From assembly GCA_030824585.1 (NCBI GenBank), contig JAVBXM010000165.1, positions 1-64,000 of the forward strand: 64,000 nt of DNA, written 5' to 3'. This document shows, one piece after another, positions 26,298 to 34,327 of this stretch (position 1 is the stretch's first letter; the number at the start of each line of letters is the position of its first letter). Made by a program: the position numbers and the translations under genes. Under the pieces are notes generated by a model. The model was not told where the DNA came from. It worked only from the letters and a program-made list of their open reading frames with translations, and made no database searches. The stretch is from Phaeospirillum sp. Its GTDB lineage: Bacteria > Pseudomonadota > Alphaproteobacteria > Rhodospirillales > Magnetospirillaceae.

Positions 26298-27056
26298 ATG
26301 CGGGACGTTGGTCGAGACTTCGTGGGCGCCTTGGAAAAGGGCCTGCTGGTCATCGAGGCCTTGGGGGCTGGCACCCCCAAGCTCACCTTGAGCGGCGTCG
26401 CGCGCCGAATCGGCATTACCCGCGCGGCAGCGCGGCGCCACCTGCTGACCCTGGTCGAGCTGGGATACGCGGAAAGCAACGGAAAGCTGTTCTGGCTGGC
26501 GCCTCGCGTCTTGCGGCTGGGGAGCGGCTACATCATCGCGGCGCCGCTGCCTAAATTGGCGCAGCCTGTCCTTGACCGAATTGGCGAGCGCACGCGGGAA
26601 ACCGCCTCCATCGCCATCCTCGAGGCCAACGACATCGTCTTCCTGGCCCATTCCCTTCGGCGGGGAATTCTCGCCGCCAACACACAGATCGGGGTGCGTG
26701 TTCCCGCGTTCTGCACGGCCATGGGCCGGGTCATGCTGGCCCATCTGGATGACGTCAAGATCGAGGAATTTCTGGAGGCCTCGGAGATCCGGAAGCTGAC
26801 GGTCAAGACAATGACCAGCCGCCAGGATCTTTTGCAGGAGATCAGGAAGGTGCGAGCCGACGGCTACTCGATCAGTGACGAGGAGATCGAGATCGGTTTG
26901 CGGTCCATAGCCGTCCCGATCACCAATTCGCGGGGGCAGGTGGTGGCCGCCATGAGCGTCAGCCTGCAGGCCGGTCGGATGGGTGTTTCGGACATGATCG
27001 AACGGCTTCTTCCGGAATTGGAGGCCGGTCGGCGGGAGATCGTCAGGCTGATATGA
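26298..27056 (+). CDS. IclR-family regulator 2 (PcaR/PobR-like)
   Basis: A 252-residue paralogue of the regulator at 16353. HTH: LSGVARRIGITRAAARRHLLTL; effector domain ending IGLRSIAVPITNSRGQVVAAMSVS. The start at ATG 26298 aligns with the paralogue; an earlier ATG at 26274 lies inside a candidate operator, which argues against it. It is divergent from ubiD 1 and followed by ubiX 1 on its own strand. It most likely controls ubiD 1, itself and, through identical boxes, the binding-protein gene at 30041. Confidence 0.9.
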   Translation: MRDVGRDFVGALEKGLLVIEALGAGTPKLTLSGVARRIGITRAAARRHLLTLVELGYAESNGKLFWLAPRVLRLGSGYIIAAPLPKLAQPVLDRIGERTRETASIAILEANDIVFLAHSLRRGILAANTQIGVRVPAFCTAMGRVMLAHLDDVKIEEFLEASEIRKLTVKTMTSRQDLLQEIRKVRADGYSISDEEIEIGLRSIAVPITNSRGQVVAAMSVSLQAGRMGVSDMIERLLPELEAGRREIVRLI

Positions 27057-27138
27057 CGGCGCGGGGGATGCCCGCGATCCGTCGTGTCGCCGCCGCATTT
27101 GTTAGCGAGTTTTTTGGCTCTGGAGGCGTGAGGTTAAC

Positions 27139-27705
27139 ATGAAAAAGATCATCATCGGCATGTCGGGGGCTTCTGGCGCCATCTATGGCATTCGCTTGCT
27201 GGAGGCTCTGAAGGCGATCGAAGGGGTGGAAACCCACCTCATCTTGTCCCCCTCGGCGGGCCGGACGGTGGCGGAGGAGACCGACTACAAGCTGGAGTAT
27301 GTTCGCTCTCTGGCCGACGTCGTCTATCCGCATGGCGACATCGGCGCGGCGGTGGCCAGTGGGTCCTTCCGCACCGCCGGCATGATCGTGGCTCCGTGTT
27401 CGATCAAGTCGCTCTCGGGGATCGTCCAGTCCTATAACGACAATCTTCTGACCCGAGCCGCCGATGTTTGCCTGAAGGAACGGCGCCCCTTGATCCTGAT
27501 GATCCGCGAGACGCCGCTTCATCTCGGGCACCTGGAATTGCTGGCCCAAGCGGCGCGCTATGGCGCCGTACTGCTGCCGCCCGTGCCGGCGTTCTACAAC
27601 CGCCCCCAGACGCTGGACGACATCGTCAATCACAGCGTCGGAAAGGCCCTCGACCAGCTTCACATCGACCACAATCTGTTCCGTCGCTGGAAGGAAGCTG
27701 GATGA
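27139..27705 (+). CDS. ubiX: UbiX flavin prenyltransferase 1
   Basis: A 188-residue protein with the full UbiX pattern: MSGASGAIYGIRLLEAL (FMN phosphate loop), APCSIKSLSGI, KERRPLILMIRETPLHLGHL and PPVPAFYNRPQTLDDIVNH. UbiX joins a dimethylallyl group to FMNH2 to make prenyl-FMN for UbiD. It starts the group ubiX, GTP-cyclohydrolase-like, PNPOx-like, ribBA, in which the last three overlap, so one operon carries cofactor synthesis for UbiD 1. Confidence 0.95.
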   Translation: MKKIIIGMSGASGAIYGIRLLEALKAIEGVETHLILSPSAGRTVAEETDYKLEYVRSLADVVYPHGDIGAAVASGSFRTAGMIVAPCSIKSLSGIVQSYNDNLLTRAADVCLKERRPLILMIRETPLHLGHLELLAQAARYGAVLLPPVPAFYNRPQTLDDIVNHSVGKALDQLHIDHNLFRRWKEAG

Positions 27706-27744
27706 CGGATATCCATGGGCACCGAACACGGGGAGTGAGACGCA

Positions 27745-28203
27745 ATGCCGGTACCCGGCGAAATGGCTTCGTCTCATGTGGCTTCTGACGCGGGGGGTGA
27801 AGGGCATCTACTCAAGTGTCTCGTCCGCGTTCCCATGCCCCTCGATCAGGCGGAGTCCACCCAGCTCCTGGCGTTTCGGCCCGATGACGGAGGCCTGGAA
27901 AGTCTCGCCCTGATCGTCGGCTCGCCCTCCTTTCATGGCGAAATTCCGGTCATCGTTCATTTTCAGAATGTGGCCGGCGATCTGGTCGCCAGCCTGGAGC
28001 CGGGTCTTGGCCCGCTTCGCCAGGCCGTCGCCAGGCTGGCGGCTCTCGGAGGGGGCGTATTGTTGTACCTGGCGGTCAACGGGGACAAGGCAGCAGGGAT
28101 CGTATCGGCGATACTGCGTCACCTTTCCATCGCCCAGCCCAAATTTCTCGCGCCCCTGGAGCCAGGCCGGGTGAGCCCCATAGGGACACGAAAGCATGAA
28201 TGA
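27745..28203 (+). CDS. Degenerate GTP cyclohydrolase II-like protein 1
   Basis: A 152-residue protein. From about residue 25 it follows the GTP cyclohydrolase II fold: VRVPMPL, LLAFRPDDGGLESLAL, VIVHFQNVAGDLVASLEPGL, GGGVLLYLA. In active RibA the same places read VHSEC-TGD-GSLRCDCG; all three zinc cysteines are missing here (HFQN at 72-75, SLEPGLG at 83-89) and the protein stops before the catalytic half. It therefore cannot be a normal cyclohydrolase. A close relative lies at 51903. GGGGAG precedes ATG 27745. Proposed role: flavin or nucleotide binding partner in prenyl-FMN handling (inference). Confidence 0.72.
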   Translation: MPVPGEMASSHVASDAGGEGHLLKCLVRVPMPLDQAESTQLLAFRPDDGGLESLALIVGSPSFHGEIPVIVHFQNVAGDLVASLEPGLGPLRQAVARLAALGGGVLLYLAVNGDKAAGIVSAILRHLSIAQPKFLAPLEPGRVSPIGTRKHE

Positions 28204-28699
28204 CAGACTCAATGCCGCATACGGCTTCCTCGCCCGCAATCACGTCGTCTCCTTGGCGCTCTGCCGCGACGATACCCCGTCGGCCTGCTCGCTGATGTAT
28301 GCGCACCGGGGATTCGAACTGTTCTGGGTCTCGGACCCGAGCTCAACGCATTCGCAAATCATCGACGCCAGGGCGGGTCGGCGAGCCGCCGCGACCATTG
28401 CCCCCGATTATGATGAGTTCGCGCAAATCCAGGGACTTCAACTGTCCGGCATAGCCTCGAGGGTCGATGGGGCGGCTGAAATGGCCGGGGCCATGGGGCT
28501 GCTTGCTCGACGCTATCATTTCCTGTCCGATCTCCGCGACCGGCCCGTGGCCCTCGCCGCAGCGATGCTGAAATCCAGGATCTATCGCTTCGTGCCGGAC
28601 CGGGCGGTCTTTATCGACAACACCCTTGGCTTCGGCAACAAGACGATCTTCGGCCCACAGGAGCTTGCCTCCGACGACTTGCGTAAGGGTGGCGAATGA
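28196..28699 (+). CDS. PNPOx-like split-barrel protein 1 (YhbP/UPF0306-like)
   Basis: A 167-residue protein resembling FMN-binding split-barrel proteins of the pyridoxamine 5'-phosphate oxidase superfamily: FLARNHVVSLALC, SACSLMYAHRGFELFWVSD, IQGLQLSGIASRV and a C-terminal RIYRFVPDRAVFIDN. It overlaps the GTP-cyclohydrolase-like gene by 8 bases and ribBA by 4, so all are coupled. The paralogue at 52295 has the same partner. FMN binding is family knowledge; a role in carrying or reducing FMN for UbiX/UbiD is inference. Confidence 0.75.
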   Translation: MNDRLNAAYGFLARNHVVSLALCRDDTPSACSLMYAHRGFELFWVSDPSSTHSQIIDARAGRRAAATIAPDYDEFAQIQGLQLSGIASRVDGAAEMAGAMGLLARRYHFLSDLRDRPVALAAAMLKSRIYRFVPDRAVFIDNTLGFGNKTIFGPQELASDDLRKGGE

Positions 28700-29814
28700 T
28701 GAAGGCTGGGACGGGCGCCCCCTGCTTTACCCTGTCTTCCATCGAGGAGATCATCGAGGAAGCCCGCCAGGGCCGCATGTTCATCCTGGTGGATGACGAG
28801 GATCGCGAGAACGAGGGCGATCTGGTCATTCCCGCCGTGCATGCCGACGCCGAGGCGGTCAACTTCATGGCCCGCTATGGGCGTGGTCTGATCTGCCTGT
28901 CCATGACACGGGGACGCAGCGAGGAACTGGGCCTGAGGCCCATGAGCTCGGACAACGGCACCCGCATGCAGACCGCCTTCACCGTCTCCATTGAGGCCTG
29001 CGAAGGGGTGACCACCGGCATCTCCGCCGCCGACCGGGCGCGGACCATCCAGGTGGCCATCGATCCCGGCAAGGGCCGCTACGATATCGTCACGCCGGGC
29101 CATGTCTTCCCCCTGGTGGCGCGGGAAGGCGGCGTACTGGTGCGCGCCGGCCATACCGAGGCGGCGGTGGACATTTCCCGGCTGGCGGGCCTGAACCCGG
29201 CGGGCGTCATCTGCGAGATCATGAACGACGACGGCACCATGGCCCGCATGCCGGATCTGGTGAAGTTCGCCCAGCATCACGGCCTGAAGATCGCCACCAT
29301 CGCCGATCTCATCGCCTATCGCCGCCGCAACGACAAGATCGTGGCGCGCGAGCTGGAGGCGCCGTTCCATTCCCAATGGGGCGGCGACTGGACGATGATG
29401 GTCTATGTCAACACCGTCTCCTATGCCGAGCACATCGCCCTGGTGAAGGGCGACCCCGCCGCCGGCGCCCCGGTGATGGTGCGCGTCCACGCCGTCAATA
29501 TCCTGGACGACGTGCTGGGCGACCAGGGTTCGGGCAAGGCCGGCCAGCTTCATTCAGCCATGGAGATGATTGCCGAGCATGGTACCGGCGTGATCGTCCT
29601 GGTGCGCGAGCCGCGCCCCACCAGCCTGTCGGACCGGGTCCGCGCCCAGCTGGAGAACCGCCCGGCGGCGCCCGAGTTGCGCGATTACGGTGTCGGCGCC
29701 CAGATCCTGCTGGATCTCGGCATCCACGAGATGATCCTGCTGTCCAACACCAAACGCTCCATCATCGGTCTGGATGGCTATGGCCTGAAGGTGGTCGAGC
29801 AGCGTTCTGTGTAG
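28696..29814 (+). CDS. ribBA: RibBA-type protein 1 (DHBP synthase with degenerate GTP cyclohydrolase domain)
   Basis: A 372-residue protein. The N-terminal 3,4-dihydroxy-2-butanone-4-phosphate synthase is intact (DDEDRENEGDLVIPA; GRGLICLSMTRGR; TPGHVFPLVAREGGVLVRAGHTEA). The C-terminal GTP cyclohydrolase II part lacks the zinc cysteines (VRVHAVNILDDVLGDQGSG), so only ribulose-5-phosphate conversion is expected. It nearly duplicates the gene at 59263. It closes the ubiX 1 operon and could raise FMN supply locally; the missing cyclohydrolase could come from the gene at 47185. Confidence 0.92.
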   Translation: MMKAGTGAPCFTLSSIEEIIEEARQGRMFILVDDEDRENEGDLVIPAVHADAEAVNFMARYGRGLICLSMTRGRSEELGLRPMSSDNGTRMQTAFTVSIEACEGVTTGISAADRARTIQVAIDPGKGRYDIVTPGHVFPLVAREGGVLVRAGHTEAAVDISRLAGLNPAGVICEIMNDDGTMARMPDLVKFAQHHGLKIATIADLIAYRRRNDKIVARELEAPFHSQWGGDWTMMVYVNTVSYAEHIALVKGDPAAGAPVMVRVHAVNILDDVLGDQGSGKAGQLHSAMEMIAEHGTGVIVLVREPRPTSLSDRVRAQLENRPAAPELRDYGVGAQILLDLGIHEMILLSNTKRSIIGLDGYGLKVVEQRSV

Positions 29815-29839
29815 GGCGAAGATGCCAAGAATGAGATAT

Positions 29840-29854
29840 GTGCGAATAACGCAC
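29840..29854 (+). promoter_or_regulatory. Candidate IclR operator (box 3)
   Basis: GTGCGAATAACGCAC, a GTGCG/CGCAC inverted repeat upstream of the binding-protein gene. Two tandem copies of TATCATTGTA follow (about 29862-29883). Confidence 0.6.
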
Positions 29855-29923
29855 ACACAATTATCATTGTATATCATTGTATATCGCGTAAAATATGTGA
29901 GAACTGCAGATATACAAAAATAA

Positions 29924-29938
29924 GTGCGCATTACGCAC
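29924..29938 (+). promoter_or_regulatory. Candidate IclR operator (box 4)
   Basis: GTGCGCATTACGCAC, 84 bases after box 3 (eight helical turns), suggesting cooperative binding or looping over an AT-rich promoter region. Confidence 0.6.
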
Positions 29939-30040
29939 GACTATCATTGATCTCATGGAGATACGGCGGAGGTCTCGAAACCGATGCGTCCGGCGCGGAC
30001 AAAGCCCGGGCGCCGCGTCAAAGACAGGAGGAACGACGCC

Positions 30041-31213
30041 ATGAGAGTGCCGCAACTTGCCGGAGCCACCTTGGCTCTGACCATGTATTTCGCCGGCCCC
30101 GGTCTGGCTAGCGCCGCCGAGGACATCAAGATCGGTGTTTTTTTGTCGGAAACCGGGGTGATGTCCCCAATGGGCGGCCCAGAACGGGCCGCTCTGGACA
30201 TGATGGCCGAGAAAATTAACGCCGAGGGCGGAGCCCTTGGCCGTAAGATAAGCTTGATCTCCTATGACGATGCCTCCGAGCCTGAAAAGGCGCGAACCTT
30301 CGTGAAGCGTCTGATCGAGCAGGACAACGTGGATTTGATCATCGGCGGATCCGGAACCCCAACCAGCCTGGCGGTGATCAATTTGATCGAGCGGGCGGAG
30401 ATTCCCTATATCTCCTTGGGTGGAGGCAATGCCATCGTCGAGCCGGTGCGCAAGTGGGTGTTCAAGATTCCCCCCTCCGACAAGGTCGCGGCGGACCGCA
30501 TCCTCGAGGAACTCAAGGCCCGAGGATTGACCCGGCTCGCCATGCTCTCGGAAAGCGGCGGCTATGGGAAATCCGGCCATGACCAAACATTGGCCCTGGC
30601 GCCTAAATACGGCATCGAGATCATTGCCGATGAAACCTACTCGCCGAAAGATCCTGACGTTAAGGCGCAGCTGACCCGAATTCGATCCAATCCCGCCGTG
30701 CAGGCCCTGTTCGTGTTTGGAACGGGCAGTGGTCCGGTGGTGGCCACGAAAGCGATCAAGGAAATGGGGCTATCATTGCCCCTTTATCAATCGCCGGGCG
30801 TCGGGTCGCGTGATTTCCTGAAATTGGTGGGAAACGCCGCCGATGGTATGCGCTTGCCTTTGGGGGCGCTGCCCCTGGCCGGGCAATTACCCGCGGGAGA
30901 TCCGCAAAAACCGGTCGTCCAGGCCTTCAAGCAAATGTACGAGGATCGCGCCAAGCAAGAGGTCAGCACCCTGGCCGGCAATGGTTGGGACTCCCTTATG
31001 ATGGGGGTCGAAGCGATCAAAAGGGCCGGGGGGACCGATAGGGCCAAAGTGCGTGAGGAAATCGAGAAGACACGGAATTTCGTCGCCAATTGCGGCACGT
31101 TCACGATGTCGCCCGACAATCATAGCGGCCTTGATGGGCGTGCCTACCATATGGTCGAGGTGCGGAATGGGGGTTGGGTAATCAGCGATACCAAATTCAC
31201 CACCGGGAAGTGA
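30041..31213 (+). CDS. Branched-chain amino acid-type ABC transporter binding protein
   Basis: A 390-residue periplasmic protein of the LivK/type 1 binding-protein fold, with a signal peptide ending near LASA-AED. Marks: IKIGVFLSETGVMSPMG, INAEGGALGRKISLISYDD, GLTRLAMLSESGGYGKSG. Homologues of this group often bind aromatic acids. The start is ATG 30041 with AGGAGGAACG upstream. The matching permeases and ATPases are probably those at 38651-41943, 7 kb away, which lack a binding protein. Two IclR boxes lie upstream. Confidence 0.9.
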   Translation: MRVPQLAGATLALTMYFAGPGLASAAEDIKIGVFLSETGVMSPMGGPERAALDMMAEKINAEGGALGRKISLISYDDASEPEKARTFVKRLIEQDNVDLIIGGSGTPTSLAVINLIERAEIPYISLGGGNAIVEPVRKWVFKIPPSDKVAADRILEELKARGLTRLAMLSESGGYGKSGHDQTLALAPKYGIEIIADETYSPKDPDVKAQLTRIRSNPAVQALFVFGTGSGPVVATKAIKEMGLSLPLYQSPGVGSRDFLKLVGNAADGMRLPLGALPLAGQLPAGDPQKPVVQAFKQMYEDRAKQEVSTLAGNGWDSLMMGVEAIKRAGGTDRAKVREEIEKTRNFVANCGTFTMSPDNHSGLDGRAYHMVEVRNGGWVISDTKFTTGK

Positions 31214-31258
31214 TGCATGGTGCGGTCGGGCCTTACATCCCGTCAATGCGCGTGTCTT

Positions 31259-31286
31259 GGCTGGCTATGCCCCGGCATAGCCAGCC
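31259..31286. terminator. Bidirectional terminator hairpin
   Basis: GGCTGGCTATGCC (31259-31271) and GGCATAGCCAGCC (31274-31286) form a near-perfect stem between the convergent binding-protein and TRAP genes. GGAAAATAAGGAAAA follows on the plus strand. Confidence 0.7.
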
Positions 31287-31354
31287 GCTCCGGAAAATAA
31301 GGAAAAGCCCAGAAACACAGGAACTCAAGCTACCCTCGCGGCGATAGGGGCTCC

Positions 31355-32662
31355 TCATCGGCTGTAGAGGATGTCCGGCAGCCACATGGCAATTTGAGGA
31401 AACAGCAGCAGAAGGACGATCAGCGCTCCTTGCGCCACCAGGAACGGCAGGGTCCCCAAGTAGATGGCCTTGAGGCTTATATCGGCGATCTGCGACCGGA
31501 TGACGAACAGATTCATCCCCAACGGCGGATGGATCAATCCGACCTCGATCACCACCACCAGCAAGACACCGAACCAAACCGGATCAAAGCCGTTCTCCAC
31601 GACCAGGGGGTAGAAGATGGGAACGGTCACCAGGATCATCCCGATACCGTCGAGAAAACAGCCCAGAACGATATAGATCATCACCAGGGTGGTCATCACC
31701 GCCAGGGGGGACAGGCCCATGTCCCTGACCCAGGTGGCCAAGCCGACCGGGACCTGGGTCAGAACGGTGAAGTAGGAGAACACATAGGCGCCGATGATAA
31801 TGAATATCAGCATGGCCGTGGTCTGCACTGCTTTCGTGGCACATTCCCACAGTCCCGCCGGGGTCAGACGTCCGGTGGCCATGGCGAGCACGATGGCGGT
31901 GAAGGCGCCGATGGCCGCGCCTTCGGTGGGGCTGAACCAGCCGATATACATTCCGCCGATGGACAGGCCGAACAGGAAGGCGATTTCCCAGAGGGCAGCC
32001 AGATGACCAAGGCGCTCGCGCCAGTTCAACAGGTCGTCTCCGCGCGCCCAGGTCGGAAAGGCCTTGATCACCAGCAGGACGGTCAGGAGATAAAGCGCGG
32101 TCAGAACCAGCGCGGGGGTCAGGCCGGCGGCAAACAGCTTCAACAGCGATTGTTGAGCAACGACGGCATAGATGACAAAGATGATCGACGGAGGAACCAG
32201 GATGCCCAGGGTTCCTCCCGCCGCCACGACGCCGGCTGACAGACGGTCGTCATAGCCGTATTTGCGCATTTCAGGGATGGCGACCTGGCTCATGGTTGCG
32301 GCGGTGGCCAGCGACGACCCACAAATGGCCCCGAAACCGGCGCAGGCGCCGATGGTGGCCATCGCCTCGGCCCCTCGGAACCCGTTGAAGATCGATTTGG
32401 ATGCCTTGAACATCTTGGTGGACATGCCCGCCTTGGAGGTGACCTGTCCCATCAGAATGAACAGAGGGAGCACCGACAGGGCATAACCCGAAGCGACCTC
32501 GAACGGGGTGGTGCCGACGATGAGCAAGGCCTTCCCCCAGCCCTCGATGGCGGCGTAACCGACCATGCCGACGACAGCCAGGGCCACGGCCACCGGGACG
32601 CGGATGAATATGAGCACCAACAGCACAAGCATGCCGATGACGCCGATCATTTGTGGAGTCAT
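31355..32662 (-). CDS. TRAP transporter large permease (DctM)
   Basis: A 435-residue, roughly 12-helix membrane protein of the DctM family: FEVASGYALSVLPLFILMG, GFGAICGSSLATAATM, GGTLGILVPPSIIFVIYAV, IHPPLGMNLFVI. It is the Na+-coupled translocating subunit for an organic acid. It overlaps the small permease gene by 4 bases and ends the operon ubiD 2-dctP-dctQ-dctM. Confidence 0.94.
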   Translation of the reverse strand: MTPQMIGVIGMLVLLVLIFIRVPVAVALAVVGMVGYAAIEGWGKALLIVGTTPFEVASGYALSVLPLFILMGQVTSKAGMSTKMFKASKSIFNGFRGAEAMATIGACAGFGAICGSSLATAATMSQVAIPEMRKYGYDDRLSAGVVAAGGTLGILVPPSIIFVIYAVVAQQSLLKLFAAGLTPALVLTALYLLTVLLVIKAFPTWARGDDLLNWRERLGHLAALWEIAFLFGLSIGGMYIGWFSPTEGAAIGAFTAIVLAMATGRLTPAGLWECATKAVQTTAMLIFIIIGAYVFSYFTVLTQVPVGLATWVRDMGLSPLAVMTTLVMIYIVLGCFLDGIGMILVTVPIFYPLVVENGFDPVWFGVLLVVVIEVGLIHPPLGMNLFVIRSQIADISLKAIYLGTLPFLVAQGALIVLLLLFPQIAMWLPDILYSR

Positions 32663-33186
32663 GACATTTCCCTCGACTGGAGTAGTTTTCTAGCGTCCGA
32701 CCAGATCAATGTCGTCACGGCCATGAGCGAGCAAACGGTCCCGACCAGGAGCGGGATCCACAAGACAGCGAGTGGGATCATCAGATCCGAAGTGACGTCG
32801 CCCAGTTCATGGGCGTCCCAGGCTTCGCCCCACATGACCCAGAGCATCACCGCGAGTAGGCCCAGCCCGCAGACTTCCCCCAGCATCTCCATCCAGAGGA
32901 GCGGTCGCTCGCCCACCAGATGATCGATCACATCCACCTGGACATGCCGGCGATGGAAAAACGTCTGCGGTATCGCCAGCGAGACCAGATAGGCCATAAC
33001 GATCTTGACCAGTTCGATCGCGCCGACGATGGGTTGGTTGTAGGCGTTGCGCATGAAGACATCGACCACCGTGATCAGCATCATGATGATCAGCGCGGAC
33101 GAGGAGATTCCTTCCAGCCATCCAACCACGCGGGAGGCGCTGGTGGGAACACCAGCGGGACCTCCCCCGGAGACCGGCGGCTTCAT
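32659..33186 (-). CDS. TRAP transporter small permease (DctQ)
   Basis: A 175-residue protein with four predicted membrane helices and the DctQ mark VDVFMRNAYNQPIVGAIELV followed by FHRRHVQVDVI. Start ATG 33186 overlaps the stop of dctP by 4 bases; longer in-frame starts have no support. It bridges binding protein and large permease. Confidence 0.92.
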   Translation of the reverse strand: MKPPVSGGGPAGVPTSASRVVGWLEGISSSALIIMMLITVVDVFMRNAYNQPIVGAIELVKIVMAYLVSLAIPQTFFHRRHVQVDVIDHLVGERPLLWMEMLGEVCGLGLLAVMLWVMWGEAWDAHELGDVTSDLMIPLAVLWIPLLVGTVCSLMAVTTLIWSDARKLLQSREMS

Positions 33187-34208
33187 TGGGCCTTGCCCTT
33201 GGTCGAAGCCATGCGGTCCTTGAAAGCCGAGACCATCTGTTCGGCCTTCATCCCCTTCTTCTGCTTGTCGGCAATCAGTTCCGCCATTGCGCTTCGGGTG
33301 GCGGCTTCGAACGCCTTGCGCTCGTCGGCGGTGAGTTCGATGACATCCATGCCGTTCTTTCGCGCCCACTCCTTGCCTTCCACGGCGGAGTCATCGGCAA
33401 TTTTTCCGATGGTCCAGGCGACGGATGGACCGCTGTTGTTGTCGATGACGGCCTTCAGCTCGGGAGACAGACGGGCATAGGTGGCCGGATTCATCACCAT
33501 GGCGAAGGTCGTGACATTGCCGTCCCAGTCGATGGCGTATTTGGCGCTGACCTGGAAGGACTCCAGGGCCTCCCACGCCAGCAGGGCCCCGTCGATGGTG
33601 CCCTTGCTCATGGCATCGGCGATCTGGGCGGTTTCAGTGTAGACCGGTACCGCGCCGAGGGCGGCCAGGGTCGCGGCGGCGACGGAGTCCGGGTGGCGGA
33701 TGCGCAGCCCCTTCAGATCCTCGGGCTTGCGGGCCGCGACCTTGTTGGTCAGCAGGGCAAGGGGTGTCCCGGCGGTTAGCGCCAACACTTTGACTCCCTT
33801 GTGCTCCTCTCCCAGATAGTCAGGAAGAAGTTCGGTCAGCGCCGCCGAGGCGGCGGCAGCGTTGGGGACGATGAACGGGATGTGGGATAGCTCCGACAAC
33901 GGAAAGCGACCGGGTGTTCCGCCGTGCATGGCAACGGCCACGTCGGCGATGCCGGTCCGGGCAAGATCGTATTGACGCGGCATGGCGCCAAGCTGCCCGG
34001 AGGGGTAGACGGTTCCCGTCAGCCGATTGCCCGATTGCCGCTGCAGGGAATCGACCCACTTCTGCAGCCATTGGGTATTGTGGTTGTTGAGGGGCTGGAA
34101 GGTCGACACCTTCAGCTCTATGGATTGCGCGTCGGCCCGAGACGGTGCTAACGCCGACATAAACATGACGGCCAACGCCGCCATCAGAATCATTGTCCTG
34201 ACGTTCAT
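33183..34208 (-). CDS. TRAP transporter substrate-binding protein (DctP)
   Basis: A 341-residue periplasmic protein with a signal peptide (MALLAVMFMSALAPSRADA-like, cut near residue 27). TRAP marks: LKVSTFQPLNNHNTQWLQKW, VYPSGQLGAMPRQYDLARTG, LKGLRIRHPDSVAAATLAALGA with the conserved Arg that binds carboxylates, and DGALLAWEAL. It binds an organic or aromatic acid. A strong hairpin separates it from ubiD 2 upstream on the same strand. Confidence 0.92.
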   Translation of the reverse strand: MNVRTMILMAALAVMFMSALAPSRADAQSIELKVSTFQPLNNHNTQWLQKWVDSLQRQSGNRLTGTVYPSGQLGAMPRQYDLARTGIADVAVAMHGGTPGRFPLSELSHIPFIVPNAAAASAALTELLPDYLGEEHKGVKVLALTAGTPLALLTNKVAARKPEDLKGLRIRHPDSVAAATLAALGAVPVYTETAQIADAMSKGTIDGALLAWEALESFQVSAKYAIDWDGNVTTFAMVMNPATYARLSPELKAVIDNNSGPSVAWTIGKIADDSAVEGKEWARKNGMDVIELTADERKAFEAATRSAMAELIADKQKKGMKAEQMVSAFKDRMASTKGKAQ

Positions 34209-34281
34209 GGTCCACTCCCTAGTTCACCCCATTTTCAGGGCAGTCGATGCCGGTTTGTCCGGCCTTGGCTGAAACGCGAAG

Positions 34282-34318
34282 TCTCTCCGCCGGCTATCCA
34301 CAACCGCCGGCGGAGAGA
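34282..34318 (-). terminator. Intercistronic stem-loop between ubiD 2 and dctP
   Basis: TCTCTCCGCCGGC (34282-34294) pairs perfectly with 34306-34318 around an 11-base loop. It lies after the ubiD 2 stop and may attenuate or stabilise the message toward the TRAP genes; no T-run is present. Confidence 0.55.
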
Positions 34319-34327
34319 GCCGTCCCG

